DNA of 34,831 nucleotides from Bacillota bacterium (GTDB lineage Bacteria; Bacillota; Clostridia; Clostridiales; Clostridiaceae), in NCBI GenBank assembly GCA_023427705.1, contig JAEZAL010000044.1, positions 1 through 34,831 of the forward strand, written 5' to 3'. The translations under genes were made by a program, and so were the position numbers. Of this stretch, positions 24,150 to 32,773 are shown one piece after another. Each line of letters opens with the position of its first letter. Positions within the stretch are counted from its first letter, which is position 1. Under the pieces are notes generated by a model. It saw nothing but the letters and a program-made list of their open reading frames with translations. It had not been told where the DNA came from and did not search any database.

Positions 24150-25010
24150 ATGAAGAAATTAACATATACTTTAGTTATTTTCACTTCTATGTTATTTTTA
24201 GGATTAACATTTTCATATAATCCGTTAATGGCTAATCCAACAGATGAATTAGATACAGAAAAGGAAACTTATTTAAATATATTAACAGTAAATAAAGAAA
24301 TATATAAAATGGTTAAAGATTTAGTTGGAGATAAACATAGTGTAGAGTATTTATTTAACAACGAAAAAGAAATAAAAGAATTTAAGATAAATGAAAATAT
24401 TATTAATAATGTGTTAAATATGGATTTGTTTATTTATAATGGCTTAGGATATGAGAAATGGATAAATGAAGTATTAGATGCTTCCAAAAATTCTAGCGTA
24501 GGAATTATAAATGCAAGTAGAGGAATAAGAACTATAACAAAATCATTATCAGAAGAAAATGAAGAAAATCCATATTATTTACTTGGATTTAATGAGTATA
24601 AAATAGCCTTATATAATATAAAAACTTCTTTGCAAGAAAGAGATATAAAGAATAGAAGTTATTATGAAGATAATTATAATAACTTAATTAAAGTATTAGA
24701 TGAATTTTTAAATGAATCTAAAGAAGAATTAAAAGATTATGAGGACTATACTATATTTACAAATACAGATAAATTTGATTATTTATTTAGAGATCTTGGA
24801 ATTGAAGCAAATAAATTAAAAGATAATGAAGACATAGAAGATGATATATTAAATAATAATATATTTATTTATGATAAAGATATTGAAGATTTAAATGAAT
24901 TAAAGAATAGAATGGGAAACGAATATACTTATGTTGGGCTAAGCTCTGAAGGCGATAGTTATGTATTAACTAAAAATGTTATTAATATTATTGAAGCATT
25001 AAAAAAATAA
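24150..25010 (+). CDS. Secreted ZnuA-like protein lacking metal-binding histidines
   Basis: A 286-aa protein with an N-terminal signal segment (about 1-29, ending near PLMA-NP) and no lipobox cysteine. The body resembles metal ABC transporter solute-binding proteins of the ZnuA type: LNILTVNKEIYKMVKDLVGD, DLFIYNGLGYEKWINEVLD, and a second-lobe INASRGI. Yet it has only one histidine in all, beside GDK, where that family uses three histidines plus an acid for Zn or Mn. No permease or ATPase gene is near. It may bind another ligand or act as a surface protein; resemblance to ZnuA is by eye. I chose the ATG at 24150 because GGAGG lies just upstream, inside the longer in-frame ORF from 24135. It is acidic and Asn/Glu-rich. 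Confidence 0.6.
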   Translation: MKKLTYTLVIFTSMLFLGLTFSYNPLMANPTDELDTEKETYLNILTVNKEIYKMVKDLVGDKHSVEYLFNNEKEIKEFKINENIINNVLNMDLFIYNGLGYEKWINEVLDASKNSSVGIINASRGIRTITKSLSEENEENPYYLLGFNEYKIALYNIKTSLQERDIKNRSYYEDNYNNLIKVLDEFLNESKEELKDYEDYTIFTNTDKFDYLFRDLGIEANKLKDNEDIEDDILNNNIFIYDKDIEDLNELKNRMGNEYTYVGLSSEGDSYVLTKNVINIIEALKK

Positions 25011-25025
25011 ATATAATATTAGTAG

Positions 25026-25054
25026 TTGATTTTTAAGTACACATAAGATATAAT
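25026..25054 (+). promoter_or_regulatory. Promoter of first tRNA-Trp
   Basis: -35 TTGATT (25026-25031), 17-bp spacer, -10 TATAAT (25049-25054), 17 bp before the tRNA. Confidence 0.72.
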
Positions 25055-25071
25055 AATTATTGTTGTTGTAA

Positions 25072-25147
25072 AGGGGTATAGCTCAATTGGTAGAGTAGCG
25101 GTCTCCAAAACCGTTGGTTGTGGGTTCGATTCCTACTGCCCCTGCCA
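25072..25147 (+). tRNA. tRNA-Trp (CCA), copy 1
   Basis: The acceptor AGGGGTA pairs with TGCCCCT, the anticodon stem GCGGT/ACCGT-type arm holds the loop CTCCAAA with anticodon CCA (Trp), discriminator G, encoded CCA. It has its own promoter and terminator and is identical over all 76 nt to copy 2, exactly 240 bp downstream. Confidence 0.95.
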
Positions 25148-25149
25148 AA

Positions 25150-25181
25150 AAGTCAGTAATTTTAGGTTACTGGCTTTTTTT
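25150..25181 (+). terminator. Rho-independent terminator after tRNA-Trp copy 1
   Basis: AGTCAGTAA pairs with TTACTGGCT (one wobble), then a T run. The 80 bp that follow, up to the next promoter, are AT-rich with no gene seen. Confidence 0.88.
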
Positions 25182-25269
25182 ATCTTAACATTACTAAAAA
25201 ACAACAATATAATAATTACCTAAACATAACTTCTATAATAGAATAAATTCTAGATGTGGTATTTTTTTG

Positions 25270-25299
25270 TTGACAAGGATTGAAGTATCATGATAGAAT
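25270..25299 (+). promoter_or_regulatory. Promoter of second tRNA-Trp
   Basis: A perfect -35 TTGACA (25270-25275), 18-bp spacer, -10 TAGAAT (25294-25299), 12 bp before the tRNA. It differs from the first copy's promoter, so the two genes can be expressed independently. Confidence 0.75.
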
Positions 25300-25311
25300 A
25301 ATCTCTGTCGA

Positions 25312-25387
25312 AGGGGTATAGCTCAATTGGTAGAGTAGCGGTCTCCAAAACCGTTGGTTGTGGGTTCGATTCCTACTGCCCCTGCCA
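25312..25387 (+). tRNA. tRNA-Trp (CCA), copy 2
   Basis: The 76-nt gene is identical to copy 1, including encoded CCA. The sequences before and after differ, apart from the AA dinucleotide ahead of the 5' end, so only the mature tRNA is duplicated or has been kept identical. Confidence 0.95.
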
Positions 25388-25392
25388 AGACG

Positions 25393-25431
25393 AAAAAAGG
25401 CTAAAAATGTAAATTTTTAGCCTTTTTTTTA
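25393..25431 (+). terminator. Rho-independent terminator after tRNA-Trp copy 2
   Basis: AAAGGCTAAAAAT pairs with ATTTTTAGCCTTT around GTAA, followed by T. Confidence 0.92.
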
Positions 25432-25511
25432 TTTAAACTATATATATTTAATTTTATAGAGTATATAATATGAATATAAAGTTAATTATCATATTATGGA
25501 GAGAGCGATTT

Positions 25512-28500
25512 ATGAGAAGCAAAATAGAAAAGATAATAATTTCTTTTATTGTAGCTTTTTTTATTTTAAATAGTATTCCTTTAAGGGTTGCTGCAATAAA
25601 CAAAGAGAATAAAAGTATTGTTTTTAAAAGAATAACTATAGAGGACGGGCTATCACAAACTTCGGCTCAATACATATTTCAAGATAGTAAAGGCTATATG
25701 TGGATAGGTACATCAGATGGGTTAAATAAATATAATGGTCATGAGTTTGAAGTATATAAATATAGTGAAGGTTCTACTAAAAGTATAAGTAATAATTATA
25801 TTGCAGCTATAAATGAAGATAAGTACGGGAACATTTGGGTTGGAACATCTGGAGGCTTAAATAAAATAGACCCTAAAACAAATGAGATAAAAACGTATCT
25901 TTCAGATAAACCAAATCCTAAGATATCTGATAATAATATTACAGAAATATTAATAGATTCTAATAATGATATTTTAGTAGCAACAACAAATGGATTAAAT
26001 ATATATGATGAAACGAATGATAATTTTATAAGATTATATAAAGATGAAAATAATGATGAAAAATTGACTAATCAATTTATATATTCTGTTGTTGAAGATT
26101 TAAATGGAGATTTGTGGATAGGAACAAAAAATGGGTTAAATAAAGTTAACAGAAAAACAAATGAAATCACTAATTATTTTGCAAATGGATTAAGCAATTC
26201 TATTTCTGATAACTTTATATTTGATTTATATGTAGATGATGAAAATAATTTGTGGATAGGTACATATAATGGTGGACTAAATAAATTAACTATAGACACT
26301 AATGAAATTAAATATTATAAGAATAATCCAAGTGATGAGAATAGCATTGCTAGTAATTCTATTAGAAATATGTATAAAGATAAAAATAAAACCATTTGGA
26401 TAGCTACTAGTAAAGGTTTAAGTAGATTAGATGAAAATGATAAGTTTGTAAACTATAATTCAAGAATATATGATCCACTAAGTTTAGTTAGTGATGATGT
26501 ATTGTATTTATATGAAGATAATTCAGGATTAATTTGGGTTGGAACTTATGATGGAATAAGTATCTTTAATAATCAAAGTTCTTTTGTAAATTATAAAAAA
26601 GATTATTTCGATAATAATTCACTAAGCGATAATATGATGGCTGGAATATATAAAGATAATGAAGGTCTAATTTGGGTAGGAACAATTCATAATGGCATAA
26701 ATATAATAGATAGAAAAAATAACATAATAACTAACCATGCAAGCTCAACTAATGAAAATTCAATTAGCCATGATGAGATAAGGGATATAACAGGTATTGA
26801 TAATGAAATTTGGATAGCTACTGAAAATGGACTAACAAAGTATGATAAGAATACTAAAGAATTTACAAGGTATTTTCATACAAATAGAAATTCTTTAATA
26901 TCAAATGATGTAAGAAGTTTGTTTATAGATAAAGATGGTGACTTATGGATAGGAACTGCAGATGGAGTATGTACATTTGATAGAAAAGGCAAGTTTAAAT
27001 CTTACAGAGGATTATTTTTAGAAAATGATATACATGAAACTATGTTTTCTGGAATAAATCAAGATTACTATGGAGATATATGGATTTCATCTGCTGTAGA
27101 TGGTGGATTAATTAGGATAAATAAAAATACTGAAGAAATAAAAGTCTATAAAAATGAAAAAAATAATGAGAATAGTATAAGTTCTGATGTTGTTAAAAGT
27201 ATTGCGGTAGATAAAAATAATACAGTTTGGGTTGGAACTCAAAATGGTCTAAATAAATTTAATAGAGAAGATGAAACTTTTACTAGATATAATGAAAGTG
27301 ATGGATTATCTAATGGTTTTATTTATGGAATTTTAATTGATGAAGAAAATAATCTATGGCTAAGTACAAATTATGGAATATCTAAATTTAATACTAAAGA
27401 TGATAAGTTTATTAATTATGATGTTACAGACGGATTACAAGGAAATGAGTTTAATGGTTTTTCATATTATAAAGCACATGATGGAGAAATGTTTTTTGGT
27501 GGTATTGATGGACTTACTTCCTTTTATCCAGAAGAAGTAAAAGAAAAGGGATATATACCTAAGGTTGTTATAGGAAGTGCATATACAAATCAAGATGAAG
27601 CTTTAAGTTTAGAGAACATAAAACTAAATTATAAAAGTAATAATATTCATTTTAATTTCTTTTTACCTGATTATAGAAATGTAAAAAAAATTCAATATGC
27701 ATATAAGTTAGAAGGATTAGAAGAAGATTGGATATTAGCTGATAATAGAAATTATGCGAACTATACCAATTTAGATGGTGGGAAATATACTTTTATGGTA
27801 AGAGCAAGAAACTCTACTGGAGAGTGGAGTGAGCCAACAAGTATAGACTTTATAGTTCAAGTTAAACCTTGGAGAAGTCCAATAGCATATATGATGTATT
27901 TATTATTTTTACTTGCAATAATCTATATTACTTGGAATAGAGTTAAAATACTAGATAGTTTAGTTCAACAAAGATCTAATGAATTAAATAAAAAGTATAA
28001 AGAAAATGAAGAACTTTATGGTAAGTTAATTCAAAATGAAAAATACAAAAATAATTATTTTATAAATTTATCACATGAACTTAGAACACCACTTAATGTT
28101 ATTATATCTGTTGAGCAACTTATAACAAAATTAAATGAAGAAAAAAAGACAATCCCAAGAGAGAAATTATTTTATTATATGGGAACAATAAGAAGAAATT
28201 CTAATAGATTATTGAAGCTAATTAATAATATAATAGATACCTCTAAAATTGAATCTGGCTCATATAGATTAGATATTAAAAAACATAATATAGTTTACTT
28301 GGTAGAAGAAGTAGTTTTATCTATGAAAGAATATGTTGAATCAAAAGGAATTGAATTAATTATAGATCCTGCAATAGAAGAAAAGGGTGTAGAATGTGAT
28401 GAAAATGAAATAGAAAGATGTATAGTTAATTTAGTTGGTAATGCTGTTAAATTTACTAAAGCTGGAGGAAAGATAGAAGTTAAAATAGAGGATCTTGGTA

Positions 28501-28772
28501 ATTCAGTGAAGATATCTGTCAAGGATACAGGCGTTGGAATAGAAAAGAAATATCATAATGCAATATTTGATAGATTTGGACAGGCTTATAACGAGGTATC
28601 TGAAGAATTTGGTGGCAGTGGATTAGGATTAACAGTAACTAAGCAATTAGTAACATTACATAAAGGTAAAATTTTTGTTAAGAGTGAAGTTGATGAAGGT
28701 AGCGAATTTATAATTATTTTACCTGTAAAACAAAGAAAAATCGTTAATATTGACAGTGACAATGTACAATGA
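25512..28772 (+). CDS. Transmembrane sensor histidine kinase with two-component-regulator propeller
   Basis: A 1086-aa kinase. After a signal/anchor segment (about 5-28) come 14 blades of the Reg_prop type, each with a W-[IV]-G-T-x-x-G-[LI]-like core (for example MWIGTSDGLNKYN, IWVGTSGGLNKID, LWIGTADGVCTFD), enough for two seven-bladed propellers. A Y_Y_Y domain (about 690-780), one membrane helix (about 790-812), a DHp domain with phospho-acceptor His855 in SHELRTPLN, and an HATPase domain (NLVGNAVKFTKAGG, DTGVGIEKK, GGSGLGLTV) follow. It resembles Bacteroidetes hybrid sensors but has no receiver or AraC domain, and no response regulator gene is in the window. The start at 25512 follows GGAGAGAG; a longer frame begins at 25470. 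The glcT-ptsG switch lies directly downstream, which hints at a carbohydrate signal. Confidence 0.9.
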   Translation: MRSKIEKIIISFIVAFFILNSIPLRVAAINKENKSIVFKRITIEDGLSQTSAQYIFQDSKGYMWIGTSDGLNKYNGHEFEVYKYSEGSTKSISNNYIAAINEDKYGNIWVGTSGGLNKIDPKTNEIKTYLSDKPNPKISDNNITEILIDSNNDILVATTNGLNIYDETNDNFIRLYKDENNDEKLTNQFIYSVVEDLNGDLWIGTKNGLNKVNRKTNEITNYFANGLSNSISDNFIFDLYVDDENNLWIGTYNGGLNKLTIDTNEIKYYKNNPSDENSIASNSIRNMYKDKNKTIWIATSKGLSRLDENDKFVNYNSRIYDPLSLVSDDVLYLYEDNSGLIWVGTYDGISIFNNQSSFVNYKKDYFDNNSLSDNMMAGIYKDNEGLIWVGTIHNGINIIDRKNNIITNHASSTNENSISHDEIRDITGIDNEIWIATENGLTKYDKNTKEFTRYFHTNRNSLISNDVRSLFIDKDGDLWIGTADGVCTFDRKGKFKSYRGLFLENDIHETMFSGINQDYYGDIWISSAVDGGLIRINKNTEEIKVYKNEKNNENSISSDVVKSIAVDKNNTVWVGTQNGLNKFNREDETFTRYNESDGLSNGFIYGILIDEENNLWLSTNYGISKFNTKDDKFINYDVTDGLQGNEFNGFSYYKAHDGEMFFGGIDGLTSFYPEEVKEKGYIPKVVIGSAYTNQDEALSLENIKLNYKSNNIHFNFFLPDYRNVKKIQYAYKLEGLEEDWILADNRNYANYTNLDGGKYTFMVRARNSTGEWSEPTSIDFIVQVKPWRSPIAYMMYLLFLLAIIYITWNRVKILDSLVQQRSNELNKKYKENEELYGKLIQNEKYKNNYFINLSHELRTPLNVIISVEQLITKLNEEKKTIPREKLFYYMGTIRRNSNRLLKLINNIIDTSKIESGSYRLDIKKHNIVYLVEEVVLSMKEYVESKGIELIIDPAIEEKGVECDENEIERCIVNLVGNAVKFTKAGGKIEVKIEDLGNSVKISVKDTGVGIEKKYHNAIFDRFGQAYNEVSEEFGGSGLGLTVTKQLVTLHKGKIFVKSEVDEGSEFIIILPVKQRKIVNIDSDNVQ

Positions 28773-28795
28773 TAAGATATATTTATTAAGTATGT

Positions 28796-28868
28796 GGATT
28801 GTCACTGGAATGCAGACAATACCTAAATTGGAGTGTTATAGTATACTCTAGTTTAGGTATTTTGTTTT
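28796..28868 (+). promoter_or_regulatory. RAT antiterminator site overlapping a terminator (GlcT/LicT target)
   Basis: The ribonucleic antiterminator reads GGATTGTCACTGG, AATGCAGACAATACC (28796-28823), very close to the SacY/LicT/GlcT consensus with its paired GGATTGT and GCAGACAA sides. Its 3' end (AATACC) is also the 5' strand of a 17-bp terminator stem: AATACCTAAA (28818-28827) with TTTAGGTATT (28852-28861), continuing inward, then TTTTGTTTT. The two structures exclude each other. The antiterminator encoded next should bind the RAT and allow readthrough into its own gene and ptsG. Confidence 0.9.
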
Positions 28869-28890
28869 CCGAAGGTAAGGAGAATGTGAG

Positions 28891-29736
28891 ATGATTGTTG
28901 AGAAAATATTAAACAATAATGTTGTTGTATCGATAGATCCGAATACTAAAAAAGAAGTTATAATTATGGGGTCAGGAATTGCTTTTAAAAGAAAAGTTGG
29001 TCAGGAAATAGAAGAAGATAAGATTGAAAAAATATTTGTTATAGATGATAAGAAAATGAGCAACAAGATTAAACGATTAATAAATCAAATTCCAGATGGA
29101 ATATTTCAACTAGCTCATGAAATAATTACTTATTCTATTAAAAAATTAGATAGAAAATTAGATAAACAAATATACATATCATTAGCTGATCATATTGCAT
29201 TTGCCATAAAGAGGTATAAAAATAAAGTACAAATCAAGAATGATTTACTAGATGAAATAAGAAGAATTCATAAAGAAGAATTTTCTGTAGCATTATGGGG
29301 AGTAGATTATATTAATAAGAAGTTAAATATTAATTTACCAGAAGATGAGGCTGGTTTTATAGCTCTACATTTAGTAAATGCAAGTTATCAAGAAACTTCA
29401 AAAGAATCAGTAATAGGAACTAATATAATTAAAGGTGTTTTAAATATTATAAGATATTATTATTCAGTAGAGTTTGATGAAGATGATTTAAATTATGATA
29501 GGTTATTAACACATTTAAAATATTTTGCAAAAAGAGTAGTTACTAACAATCAAAATAAAGATAATAATAGTGAATTTTTAGATATAGCTAAAAAGAGTTA
29601 TCCTGAAGCATATGAATGTGCTCAAAAAGTAAAATCATATATCGAAGCAAATTATAATTATAATGTTAATGAAGATGAAATAATTTACTTAACTATGCAT
29701 ATTCATAGAGTTATTTCTGTATTAAGAAACAAATAA
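28891..29736 (+). CDS. glcT: PRD-containing transcriptional antiterminator (GlcT/LicT family)
   Basis: A 281-aa RNA-binding antiterminator. The first 55 residues are a CAT domain (MIVEKILNNNVVVSIDP, then GSGIAFKRKVGQEI) that grips the RAT hairpin. Two PRD domains follow, with all four phosphorylation histidines: His101 (ADHIAFAIKR) and His160 (FIALHLVNA) in PRD1, His208 (LTHLKYFAKR) and His270 (LTMHIHRV) in PRD2. In this family PTS phosphoryl transfer tunes activity by substrate and by HPr. A RAT/terminator sits 23-95 nt upstream of the start, so the gene controls itself. AAGGAG precedes the ATG. The symbol glcT rests on the ptsG neighbour; sequence alone would allow licT or sacT. Confidence 0.92.
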   Translation: MIVEKILNNNVVVSIDPNTKKEVIIMGSGIAFKRKVGQEIEEDKIEKIFVIDDKKMSNKIKRLINQIPDGIFQLAHEIITYSIKKLDRKLDKQIYISLADHIAFAIKRYKNKVQIKNDLLDEIRRIHKEEFSVALWGVDYINKKLNINLPEDEAGFIALHLVNASYQETSKESVIGTNIIKGVLNIIRYYYSVEFDEDDLNYDRLLTHLKYFAKRVVTNNQNKDNNSEFLDIAKKSYPEAYECAQKVKSYIEANYNYNVNEDEIIYLTMHIHRVISVLRNK

Positions 29737-29762
29737 TTATAAATTACATCTATTAGATATTT

Positions 29763-29795
29763 GGACTTAAGTATTTTAAACTTAAGTCCTTATTT
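29763..29795 (+). promoter_or_regulatory. Hairpin in glcT-ptsG gap
   Basis: GGACTTAAGT (29763-29772), loop ATTTTAA, ACTTAAGTCC (29780-29789), a perfect 10-bp stem followed only by TTATTTG. The weak T tract argues for a leaky terminator or an mRNA processing/stability hairpin that sets ptsG level relative to glcT. I see no RAT here. Confidence 0.65.
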
Positions 29796-29815
29796 GAATA
29801 AAATTAGGAGGAAAA

Positions 29816-31864
29816 ATGAATATTGGTGATTTATTCAAAAAATCCTTTGGTGTTTTACAAAGGATAGGGAAATCGTTAACTTTGCCTATAGCATTATTGC
29901 CAGTAGCAGGATTATTAATAGGGCTAGGAACATTATTTAAAAATCAAGATATATTAAACTTATTTCCTATATTAGCAGGGAATAAATTTCAAATGATAGC
30001 AGATATAATGTCTTCATCAGGAAATATTATATTTACTAATTTACCATTGATATTTGCTGTTGGTGTTGCAATTGGAATGACTTCAGGTGATGGAGTAGCA
30101 GCATTAGCAGCAATAATATGCTTTTTGATAATGAATATAACTACAGGTATTGTGGCAGGGGTTGATATAGCACAAGTAGAAATAAATCCAATGTACACAA
30201 CGGTATTAGGAATACCAACATTACCTACAGGTGTTTTTGGCGGAATTATTGTTGGTTTAATATCAGCAATAGCATATCAAAAGTTTTATGATATAAAATT
30301 GCCTGAATTTTTAGGTTTCTTTTCTGGAAAGAGGTTTGTTCCTATAGTAGCAGCACTATCAGGGGTTATATTAGGAACAATTATGGCTATTATTTGGCCA
30401 CCTATTCAAAATTTTCTATTAGAATTTTCTAGAAGTATCATAAGTACAAATGTAACTCTTTCAGCATTTATATTTGGAGTTATAGAAAGAGCTTTAATAC
30501 CTTTTGGATTACACCACATTTGGTATACTCCTTTTTGGTACCAATTTGGAGAATATATAAATTCAACAGGACAATTAATAGTTGGAGATCAAGCTATATT
30601 TTTTGCTCAGTTAAAAGATGGAGTAGAATTTACAGCAGGTACATTTATGACTGGAAAATATCCTTTTATGATGTTTGGACTTCCAGCAGCTGCACTTGCT
30701 ATGTATCATGAAGCTGAAAGTGAAAAGAAAAAGAAAGTTGCAGGCCTTCTATTTTCAGCTGCTTTAACTTCATTCTTAACTGGAATAACAGAGCCCATAG
30801 AATTTATGTTTTTATTTGTAGCTCCAGTTTTGTTTGTTATTCATTGTATATTTGCTGGCTTATCTTTTATGATAATGCAAATATTAAATGTTAAAATAGG
30901 TTTAACTTTTTCAGGGGGATTAATAGATTTTATATTATTTGGTATTATACCTAATAGAACAAAATGGATATGGGCTATTATAGTAGGATTAGTATTTGCC
31001 ATAATATATTATTTTGGCTTTAGAATAATAATAAGAAAGTTAAATTTAAAGACTCCAGGAAGAGAAGAGGATGAAAATAATATAAGGATTGATGTTTCGG
31101 AAGAAAATATCCCTTATGAAATTCTTAATGCTCTAGGGGGCAGAAAAAATATAAAATATTTAGATTCATGTATTACTAGATTAAGAGTTACTGTGAATAA
31201 TATGGTATTAGTTAATAAAGAGAAGCTGAAATCTTTAGGTGCGGCTGATTTAATGGTAATAGGTAATAATATTCAAGCTATTTTTGGACCACAATCAGAT
31301 ATTATCAAAGAACAAATAAAGGATATTATGGATGGGAAAGAAATAGAAGTTAAGAAGAAAAATAAAATAGAAGAAATGAAAAGTGGAGTTAAAACTGAAT
31401 CACAAATAATAATTCCACTATCAGGGGAATTAGTAAGGCTTGAAGAAGTACCAGATGAGATATTTTCAATGAAATTAATTGGAGATGGTTTTGCAATAAA
31501 TCCAAGTGGAAATATTTTAAGAGCGCCCATAAAAGGAATGATTATTACCTTATCAAAGGAGCATCACTCAATAACAATTAGAACGTCAGAAGGCTATGAT
31601 ATATTAATTCATATAGGAATAGATACATTAAAGCTAAGAGGTGAAGGATTTAAAGCTTTTGTTGAAGAAGGAGATATAGTAAATCCAGGAGATGTTCTAA
31701 TTGAGTTTGACTTAGATGTTATTAGAGAAAAAGCTAAATCAACAATAACTCCAATTATATTTAAGGGGTTAGGAAGTGATAAATTTATATATTTTGAAAA
31801 TAATAAGAGGGTTAAAATAGGAGAAAAAAACGTTGTTCAAGTACATAAGGTACTAAAAGAATAA
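29816..31864 (+). CDS. ptsG: PTS glucose transporter, fused IICBA
   Basis: A 682-aa membrane permease that brings in glucose and phosphorylates it with phosphate from HPr. The order IIC (about 1-400, ten or so helices; FGVLQRIGKSLTLPIALLPV, GVIERALIPFGLHHIWYTPF, FLTGITEPIEFMFLFVAPVL), IIB (about 415-495, Cys452 in LDSCITRLRVTV) and IIA (about 530-682, His599 in ILIHIGIDTLKL with supporting His584) matches Bacillus PtsG in layout and motifs. TAGGAGGAAAA precedes the ATG. It is the second gene after glcT; expression should need readthrough at the RAT/terminator. Alternative substrates such as GlcNAc are possible but the motifs favour glucose. Confidence 0.94.
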   Translation: MNIGDLFKKSFGVLQRIGKSLTLPIALLPVAGLLIGLGTLFKNQDILNLFPILAGNKFQMIADIMSSSGNIIFTNLPLIFAVGVAIGMTSGDGVAALAAIICFLIMNITTGIVAGVDIAQVEINPMYTTVLGIPTLPTGVFGGIIVGLISAIAYQKFYDIKLPEFLGFFSGKRFVPIVAALSGVILGTIMAIIWPPIQNFLLEFSRSIISTNVTLSAFIFGVIERALIPFGLHHIWYTPFWYQFGEYINSTGQLIVGDQAIFFAQLKDGVEFTAGTFMTGKYPFMMFGLPAAALAMYHEAESEKKKKVAGLLFSAALTSFLTGITEPIEFMFLFVAPVLFVIHCIFAGLSFMIMQILNVKIGLTFSGGLIDFILFGIIPNRTKWIWAIIVGLVFAIIYYFGFRIIIRKLNLKTPGREEDENNIRIDVSEENIPYEILNALGGRKNIKYLDSCITRLRVTVNNMVLVNKEKLKSLGAADLMVIGNNIQAIFGPQSDIIKEQIKDIMDGKEIEVKKKNKIEEMKSGVKTESQIIIPLSGELVRLEEVPDEIFSMKLIGDGFAINPSGNILRAPIKGMIITLSKEHHSITIRTSEGYDILIHIGIDTLKLRGEGFKAFVEEGDIVNPGDVLIEFDLDVIREKAKSTITPIIFKGLGSDKFIYFENNKRVKIGEKNVVQVHKVLKE

Positions 31865-31920
31865 TTATATATGAGTAATGATATAATTATTAAAAGAGAA
31901 TATTTGGGAGGTGAGTTGGT

Positions 31921-32583
31921 ATGAAAAAAGAAAAAGTAGAATATAATTTTTATACTAAAGGAGAAGAAATAGCTAACTCTATAACTCATGGGGTAGGAGT
32001 AGTATTATCAATTGTAGGGAGTGTATTATTAATATTAGAATCATTAAAAACTTCTAATAATTATGCTATTGTTGGGGTATGTGTTTATTGCACATCATTA
32101 ATAATACTTTATCTTGGTTCAACTTTATATCATAGTATACCAGGTAGATTAGCAAAGAAGGTACTTAGAATTTTAGATCATTCATCAATCTACTTATTGA
32201 TAGCTGGAACATATACACCAATTATACTAATTTTAATGAATAGTGATAAGAAATCTCTATATATACTTATGTTCTTATGGATGATAGCAATTCTTGGAAT
32301 AGTATTTAAAATCTTTTGGGTTGATAGATTTGGAGTATTATCAACAATTTTATATATACTAATGGGATGGGCTATTGTAATAAATGTAAAAGCAGTGCTT
32401 CTTTTAATACCTTATAATATTTTAGTATATATAGTTTTAGGTGGAATTGCTTATACAGTAGGATGTATATTTTTTGCATTAGACAAAATGCCTTATAATC
32501 ATTTTATTTGGCATTTATTCGTTATGGCAGGTAGTGCTTTACACTATGTTGCAGTTTTTTTAGGGATAATATATATAAGTTAA
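31921..32583 (+). CDS. trhA: Hemolysin III / TrhA-family membrane protein (PAQR fold)
   Basis: A 220-aa seven-helix membrane protein. Family marks are EEIANSITHGVGVVLSIVGS at the N-terminus, LGSTLYHSIPG, DHSSIYLLIAGTYTPI, and WHLFVMAGSALHYVAVF at the C-terminus. The histidines in these segments are the predicted metal cluster of the PAQR fold. The name hemolysin III is historical. A role in membrane fluidity or lipid homeostasis has been proposed for TrhA; hydrolase activity is not shown for this sequence. GGGAGGTGAG precedes the ATG. It starts 57 nt after ptsG on the same strand, so co-transcription is possible, but the function looks unrelated. Confidence 0.9.
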   Translation: MKKEKVEYNFYTKGEEIANSITHGVGVVLSIVGSVLLILESLKTSNNYAIVGVCVYCTSLIILYLGSTLYHSIPGRLAKKVLRILDHSSIYLLIAGTYTPIILILMNSDKKSLYILMFLWMIAILGIVFKIFWVDRFGVLSTILYILMGWAIVINVKAVLLLIPYNILVYIVLGGIAYTVGCIFFALDKMPYNHFIWHLFVMAGSALHYVAVFLGIIYIS

Positions 32584-32659
32584 AAAAGTTATTTTAATAG
32601 ATAATATTCTTTAAAAATAAAAATATAAATCATTCCAACTAGTCCGAGAATTACCATGA

Positions 32660-32689
32660 ATATAAAAGCTAGTACGGGTTAATATAATA
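32660..32689 (+). promoter_or_regulatory. Possible forespore (sigma-G/F-type) promoter of the spore protein gene
   Basis: ATATA (32660-32664) and TATAATA (32683-32689), 18 bp apart, fit a loose Y-A-T-R / x-A-T-n-n-T-A pattern about 85 bp before the SASP start. The rest of 32584-32770 is AT-rich leader. The match is weak. Confidence 0.3.
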
Positions 32690-32773
32690 GTGTAAACATT
32701 AAAGCTTTCAAATGTGAAGCAGTTCCATTTAGAAGCGAGTTTACTAAACCAACAGCCAAAGGAGGAATTACAA

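Noticed and set aside
25072..25387. Pair of att sites bounding a small integrated element
   Set aside because: The two tRNA-Trp genes are both complete and the 164 bp between them hold only a terminator and a promoter, with no integrase.
25672..27540. Tandem DNA repeat or CRISPR-like array in the kinase gene
   Set aside because: The periodicity is protein-level (about 42-residue propeller blades); the DNA units have diverged and have no constant spacer pattern.
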